Assembly: GCA_903904805.1 (NCBI GenBank)
Contig: CAIVDX010000032.1
Span: 1-8,210, forward strand
DNA: 8,210 nucleotides
Source of the DNA: an uncultured Rhodospirillales bacterium
Lineage (GTDB): Bacteria; Pseudomonadota; Alphaproteobacteria; Acetobacterales; Acetobacteraceae
Direction: 5' to 3'
In this document: positions 5,477 to 8,210 of the stretch, in pieces
Position numbering within the stretch: the first letter of the stretch is position 1
Layout: the number at the start of each line of letters is the position of its first letter
Notes under the pieces: generated by a model
Databases searched by the model: none
Told to the model about the DNA's origin: nothing
The model's input: the letters and a program-made list of their open reading frames with translations, nothing else
Position numbers and translations under genes: made by a program

Positions 5477-6477
5477 AGCGCTTCTCTTTTGCAGAAAAGA
5501 AGCAAAAAACTCTTGCTTGTTTGCTGCTGTGCGCAGGCGCGATCTCAGCCCATGCCGCGGATATCATTACCATTGGAACGGTCCCCAATATGGGGGATGG
5601 CGGGCTGATCTGCGCGATCGAGCGCGGCTATTTCGCGCACCAGAACATCGAGGTGCGGATCACGAATTTTGCAACGGCCTCGGCAATGACGGCGCTGATC
5701 GCCCGTGGCGATCTGACGATGGTGCGCGGCGGTGTGAACGTCTCCTACTTCAACTCGGTCGCGCGCGGTCTGCCGATGCGCTACTTCGCCAACTCCACGT
5801 TCGCGCCGGCCTACCACGCCCTCATCATGCGCGCCGGATTGAAGGAGAGCGTGCACTCCGCCCGCGACCTCAAGGGTCTGTATATCGGCACCACCGCCAT
5901 CGGCGGCCTGTCGGAATATGAACTCGGCAAAACGCTCGAATCCGTCGGCCTGTCCTTGAACGATGTCGACACCAAACCGTTGGGCATGCCGGAATCGGTC
6001 ACCGCCATCAGCAACGGCGCGCTGGATGGCGCGGTGTTCGTGCCGCCCTTCGACGCCGAGGCCATCAAATCCGGCGGCTGGAAACTGCTCGCCCCTGACG
6101 AGGCGGTCACCCCGCCGATGGAAGTCAGCGGCCTGGTCGAAAACACCGACTGGGCGGCAAAGAACCAGAACACGCTCGATCGATTCACCGCAGCCTACAT
6201 CCAGGGCACGCGCTGCTACCTCGAGGCCGCCCAGAGCGGAGCAAACCGAGACGAACTGATCCGCTATTATCTAAAATACGAACCCATCAAGGACCCGGCG
6301 ATCTACGCCGCGATGCAATGGCCCGGCACCGCCGTCGACGCGCGGCCTTCCATCGCCTCCTTGATGGATCAGCAGGAATTCTACGCCAGGCGCGGCTATT
6401 TGAAGACGGTTCTGCCAGCCGAGAAGATCCTGGACGATGGCCCGGTGACCCGCGGACTCGCACTGCTCACGAAATAG
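5473..6477 (+). CDS. Periplasmic ABC-type solute-binding protein, NMT1/SsuA/THI5-like
   Basis: A 334-residue exported protein. The N-terminus has a basic region (KRFSFAEKKQK, 2-12), a hydrophobic core (TLACLLLCAGAIS, 13-25) and an AHA-AD signal peptidase I site after residue 28. The mature chain begins with a periplasmic-binding fold: ITIGTVPN (32-39), then RGYFAHQNIEVRI (51-63), TASAMTALIARGDLTM (68-83), a hinge region around SVHSARDLKGLYIGT (127-140), and SNGALDGAVFVPPFDAEAI (180-198). This fits the NMT1/THI5 binding proteins that deliver sulfonates, aromatic acids, pyrimidines or similar small molecules. Start: GTG 5473-5475 overlaps the oxidoreductase stop as GTGA, with GAAGAAG just upstream. 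An upstream TTG at 5452 and GTG at 5458 are alternatives but add nothing signal-like. No permease or ATPase follows: the next gene is convergent. The ligand is unknown. Confidence 0.9.
   Translation: MKRFSFAEKKQKTLACLLLCAGAISAHAADIITIGTVPNMGDGGLICAIERGYFAHQNIEVRITNFATASAMTALIARGDLTMVRGGVNVSYFNSVARGLPMRYFANSTFAPAYHALIMRAGLKESVHSARDLKGLYIGTTAIGGLSEYELGKTLESVGLSLNDVDTKPLGMPESVTAISNGALDGAVFVPPFDAEAIKSGGWKLLAPDEAVTPPMEVSGLVENTDWAAKNQNTLDRFTAAYIQGTRCYLEAAQSGANRDELIRYYLKYEPIKDPAIYAAMQWPGTAVDARPSIASLMDQQEFYARRGYLKTVLPAEKILDDGPVTRGLALLTK
5480..5503. repeat. A/T-rich hairpin within the first codons of the solute-binding protein
   Basis: GCTTC-TC-TTTT, loop GCAG, then AAAA-GAAGC forms a 9-bp stem with a two-base bulge, followed by AAAAAAC. 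The stretch 5481-5525 is far richer in A/T than the surrounding coding DNA. It encodes RFSFAEKKQK of the signal peptide. The stem starts five bases after the GTG start codon, so it could dampen or tune initiation. It looks like a short intergenic repeat taken into the reading frame; that origin is inference. Confidence 0.4.
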
Positions 6478-6521
6478 GACCGCACCAAGCTACGACGCGC
6501 CACAGGCAGAGCAGCCAGCGC

Positions 6522-8210
6522 CTAACGCTTCAATTGACTGACGTCCCGAACCGCACCTTTGGCAGCGCTGGTGGTCAGCGCCGCATAGGCCTGCAAAGCC
6601 GGCGAGACTTTGCGGAGGCGCGTGGGGGCGGTGAAGGTGGCTGCCGCGCGGCGTGCCGCCAGCACATCCTCGGCGACCGCCAGGCTGATGGTGCGGTTGG
6701 GAATGTCGATCTCGATGCGGTCACCGGTTTCCACCAGGCCGATCAGGCCGCCTTCGGCCGCTTCGGGGGAAACGTGCCCGATGGACAGACCTGAGGTGCC
6801 GCCGGAGAAGCGTCCGTCGGTGATCAGGGCGCAGGCTTTGCCCAGGCCCTTCGATTTCAGATAGCTGGTGGGGTAGAGCATCTCCTGCATGCCGGGGCCG
6901 CCGCGGGGGCCTTCGTAGCGGATCACCACCACGTCGCCGGCCTGCACCACGCCGCCGAGGATGCCGCTGACGGCGTCGTCCTGGCTTTCAAAGACGCGGG
7001 CGGGGCCGGAGAATTTGAGAATGCTGTCATCGACGCCGGCGGTCTTCACAATGCAGCCGTCGAGCGCCAGGTTGCCGAACAGCACGGCCAGGCCGCCATC
7101 CTTGGAGAAGGCATGCTCCATGTCGCGGATCACGCCCTCGGCGCGGTCGAGGTCAAGCTCCTTGTAGCGGCGGTTCTGGCTGAACGCGACCTGGGTGGGC
7201 ACCCCGCCCGGGGCGGCACGGTAGAAGGTCTGCACGGCCTCGGAGGTGCCGCGCGCGATATCCCATTGCTCAAGCGCGGCGCCGAGGGTCTTGCTGTGCA
7301 CGGTGGGGGTGTCGGTGTGCAGCAGTCCCGCGCGGTCGAGTTCGCCGAGGATCGACATGATGCCGCCGGCGCGATGGACGTCTTCGAGGTGAACGTCGTT
7401 CTTGCTCGGTGCGACCTTGCACAGGCACGGCACCCGGCGGGAGAGGCGGTCGATGTCGGCCATGGTGAAATTCACCTCGGCCTCATGTGCGGCGGCGAGC
7501 AGATGCAGCACGGTGTTGGTGGAGCCGCCCATCGATATATCGAGCGACATGGCGTTCTCGAAGGCGCGGAAATTGGCGATGTTGCGCGGCAGGGCAGAGG
7601 CGTCATCACCCTCGTAATAGCGCTTGGCGAGCTCGACCGCGGTGCGGCCGGCCTGCAGGAACAGCTGCTCGCGATCGGCATGGGTCGCCAGGATCGAACC
7701 ATTGCCTGGCAGCGCGAGGCCCAGCGCCTCGGTCAGGCAATTCATCGAGTTGGCGGTGAACATGCCGGAGCACGACCCACATGTGGGGCAGGCCGAGCGT
7801 TCCATGGTAGCGACATCGGCATCGCTCACCTTCTCATCGGCGGCGGCGACCATCGCGTCGATCAGGTCGACAGCGTGGGTAACGCCGTTGATGATGACCT
7901 TGCCGGCCTCCATCGGCCCGCCCGAGACGAAGACGGTGGGGATATTCAGCCGCAGCGCAGCCATCAGCATGCCCGGGGTGATCTTGTCGCAGTTGGAGAT
8001 GCAGACCAGAGCGTCGGCGCAATGCGCGTTGACCATGTATTCAACACTGTCGGCGATCAGTTCGCGCGAGGGCAGGCTGTAGAGCATGCCGTCATGGCCC
8101 ATGGCGATGCCGTCATCCACCGCGATGGTGTTGAATTCCTTGGCGACGCCGCCCGCCTTCTCGATCTCGCGGGCGACGAGCTGGCCCAGATCCTTCAGAT
8201 GCACATGGCC
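6522..8210 (-). CDS. ilvD: Dihydroxy-acid dehydratase (5' end cut by window edge)
   Basis: Catalyses the dehydration of 2,3-dihydroxy-isovalerate and 2,3-dihydroxy-3-methylvalerate to the 2-oxo acids of valine/leucine and isoleucine synthesis, in the cytoplasm, with an iron-sulphur cluster and Mg2+. 562 residues are visible, starting at GHVHLKDLGQLVA; about 50 N-terminal residues lie outside, since the E. coli enzyme has 616. Visible motifs in order: AVDDGIAMGHDGMLYSLPSR, CISNCDKITPGM (visible 70-81; its Asp and Lys are the usual metal ligand and carbamylated Lys), CPTCGSCSG (141-149), MGGSTNTVLH (227-236), EGPRGGPGM (433-441) and CALITDGRFSGGTSG (460-474). These are the E. coli-type signatures, not sugar-acid dehydratase ones. 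A GTG at 8202-8204 is an internal Val codon, not the start. It converges on the solute-binding gene with a 44-bp gap that holds no clear terminator. Confidence 0.97.
   Translation of the reverse strand, partial: GHVHLKDLGQLVAREIEKAGGVAKEFNTIAVDDGIAMGHDGMLYSLPSRELIADSVEYMVNAHCADALVCISNCDKITPGMLMAALRLNIPTVFVSGGPMEAGKVIINGVTHAVDLIDAMVAAADEKVSDADVATMERSACPTCGSCSGMFTANSMNCLTEALGLALPGNGSILATHADREQLFLQAGRTAVELAKRYYEGDDASALPRNIANFRAFENAMSLDISMGGSTNTVLHLLAAAHEAEVNFTMADIDRLSRRVPCLCKVAPSKNDVHLEDVHRAGGIMSILGELDRAGLLHTDTPTVHSKTLGAALEQWDIARGTSEAVQTFYRAAPGGVPTQVAFSQNRRYKELDLDRAEGVIRDMEHAFSKDGGLAVLFGNLALDGCIVKTAGVDDSILKFSGPARVFESQDDAVSGILGGVVQAGDVVVIRYEGPRGGPGMQEMLYPTSYLKSKGLGKACALITDGRFSGGTSGLSIGHVSPEAAEGGLIGLVETGDRIEIDIPNRTISLAVAEDVLAARRAAATFTAPTRLRKVSPALQAYAALTTSAAKGAVRDVSQLKR

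Noticed and set aside
6517..6529. AGCG-CCTAA-CGCT dyad in the convergent gap as a terminator
   Set aside because: A four-base stem without a T-run is too weak, and it overlaps the ilvD stop codon.
8202..8204. GTG as the ilvD start codon
   Set aside because: The frame stays open to the window edge with the conserved GHVHLKDL sequence, so this is an internal valine and the true start lies outside.

Overview
The window reads as a GC-rich alphaproteobacterial chromosome segment, most likely from Acetobacteraceae or a close Rhodospirillales relative. This placement rests on the form of the genes (a short class Ia NrdA without an ATP-cone, an entericidin-type lipoprotein, an E. coli-type IlvD) and on GC-rich intergenic repeats whose style I associate with that family from memory. 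It is an inference, not a database result. No tRNA, rRNA, CRISPR array, integrase or transposase is visible.

Left block (1-2477, minus strand). The start of nrdB (1-190, running off the left edge) follows nrdA (260-2149) in a probable operon for aerobic class Ia ribonucleotide reductase. Upstream of nrdA is a candidate promoter whose 17-bp spacer lies inside a 19-bp inverted repeat. A second similar site lies 32 bp away, which is the usual layout of paired NrdR boxes. Beyond it, 2255-2468 holds two inverted, nearly identical 28-bp hairpin sequences enclosing a structured 158-bp interior. This looks like a REP/BIME-type element.

Centre (2475-4157). A class V aminotransferase of the serine/alanine-glyoxylate type (2475-3656) and a tiny entericidin-like lipoprotein (3838-3990) are both on the minus strand, each with candidate regulatory palindromes or promoters upstream.

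Right-centre (4157-6477, plus strand). A FAD-dependent oxidoreductase overlaps by four bases (GTGA) with a periplasmic NMT1/SsuA-type solute-binding protein. The pair looks translationally coupled, yet no ABC permease or ATPase is present in the window. This is the least conventional gene arrangement here. The first codons of the binding protein pass through an A/T-rich hairpin that looks like a captured intergenic repeat.

Right edge (6522-8210, minus strand). Dihydroxy-acid dehydratase (ilvD) lacks its first ~50 codons because the window ends. It converges on the binding-protein gene with a 44-bp gap.

Most of the window is core metabolism: dNTP synthesis, branched-chain amino acids and glyoxylate/serine amino-group exchange. 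I found no defence or mobile gene system. The parts worth a second look are the inverted repeat pair, the NrdR-like control region and the oxidoreductase/binding-protein couple.
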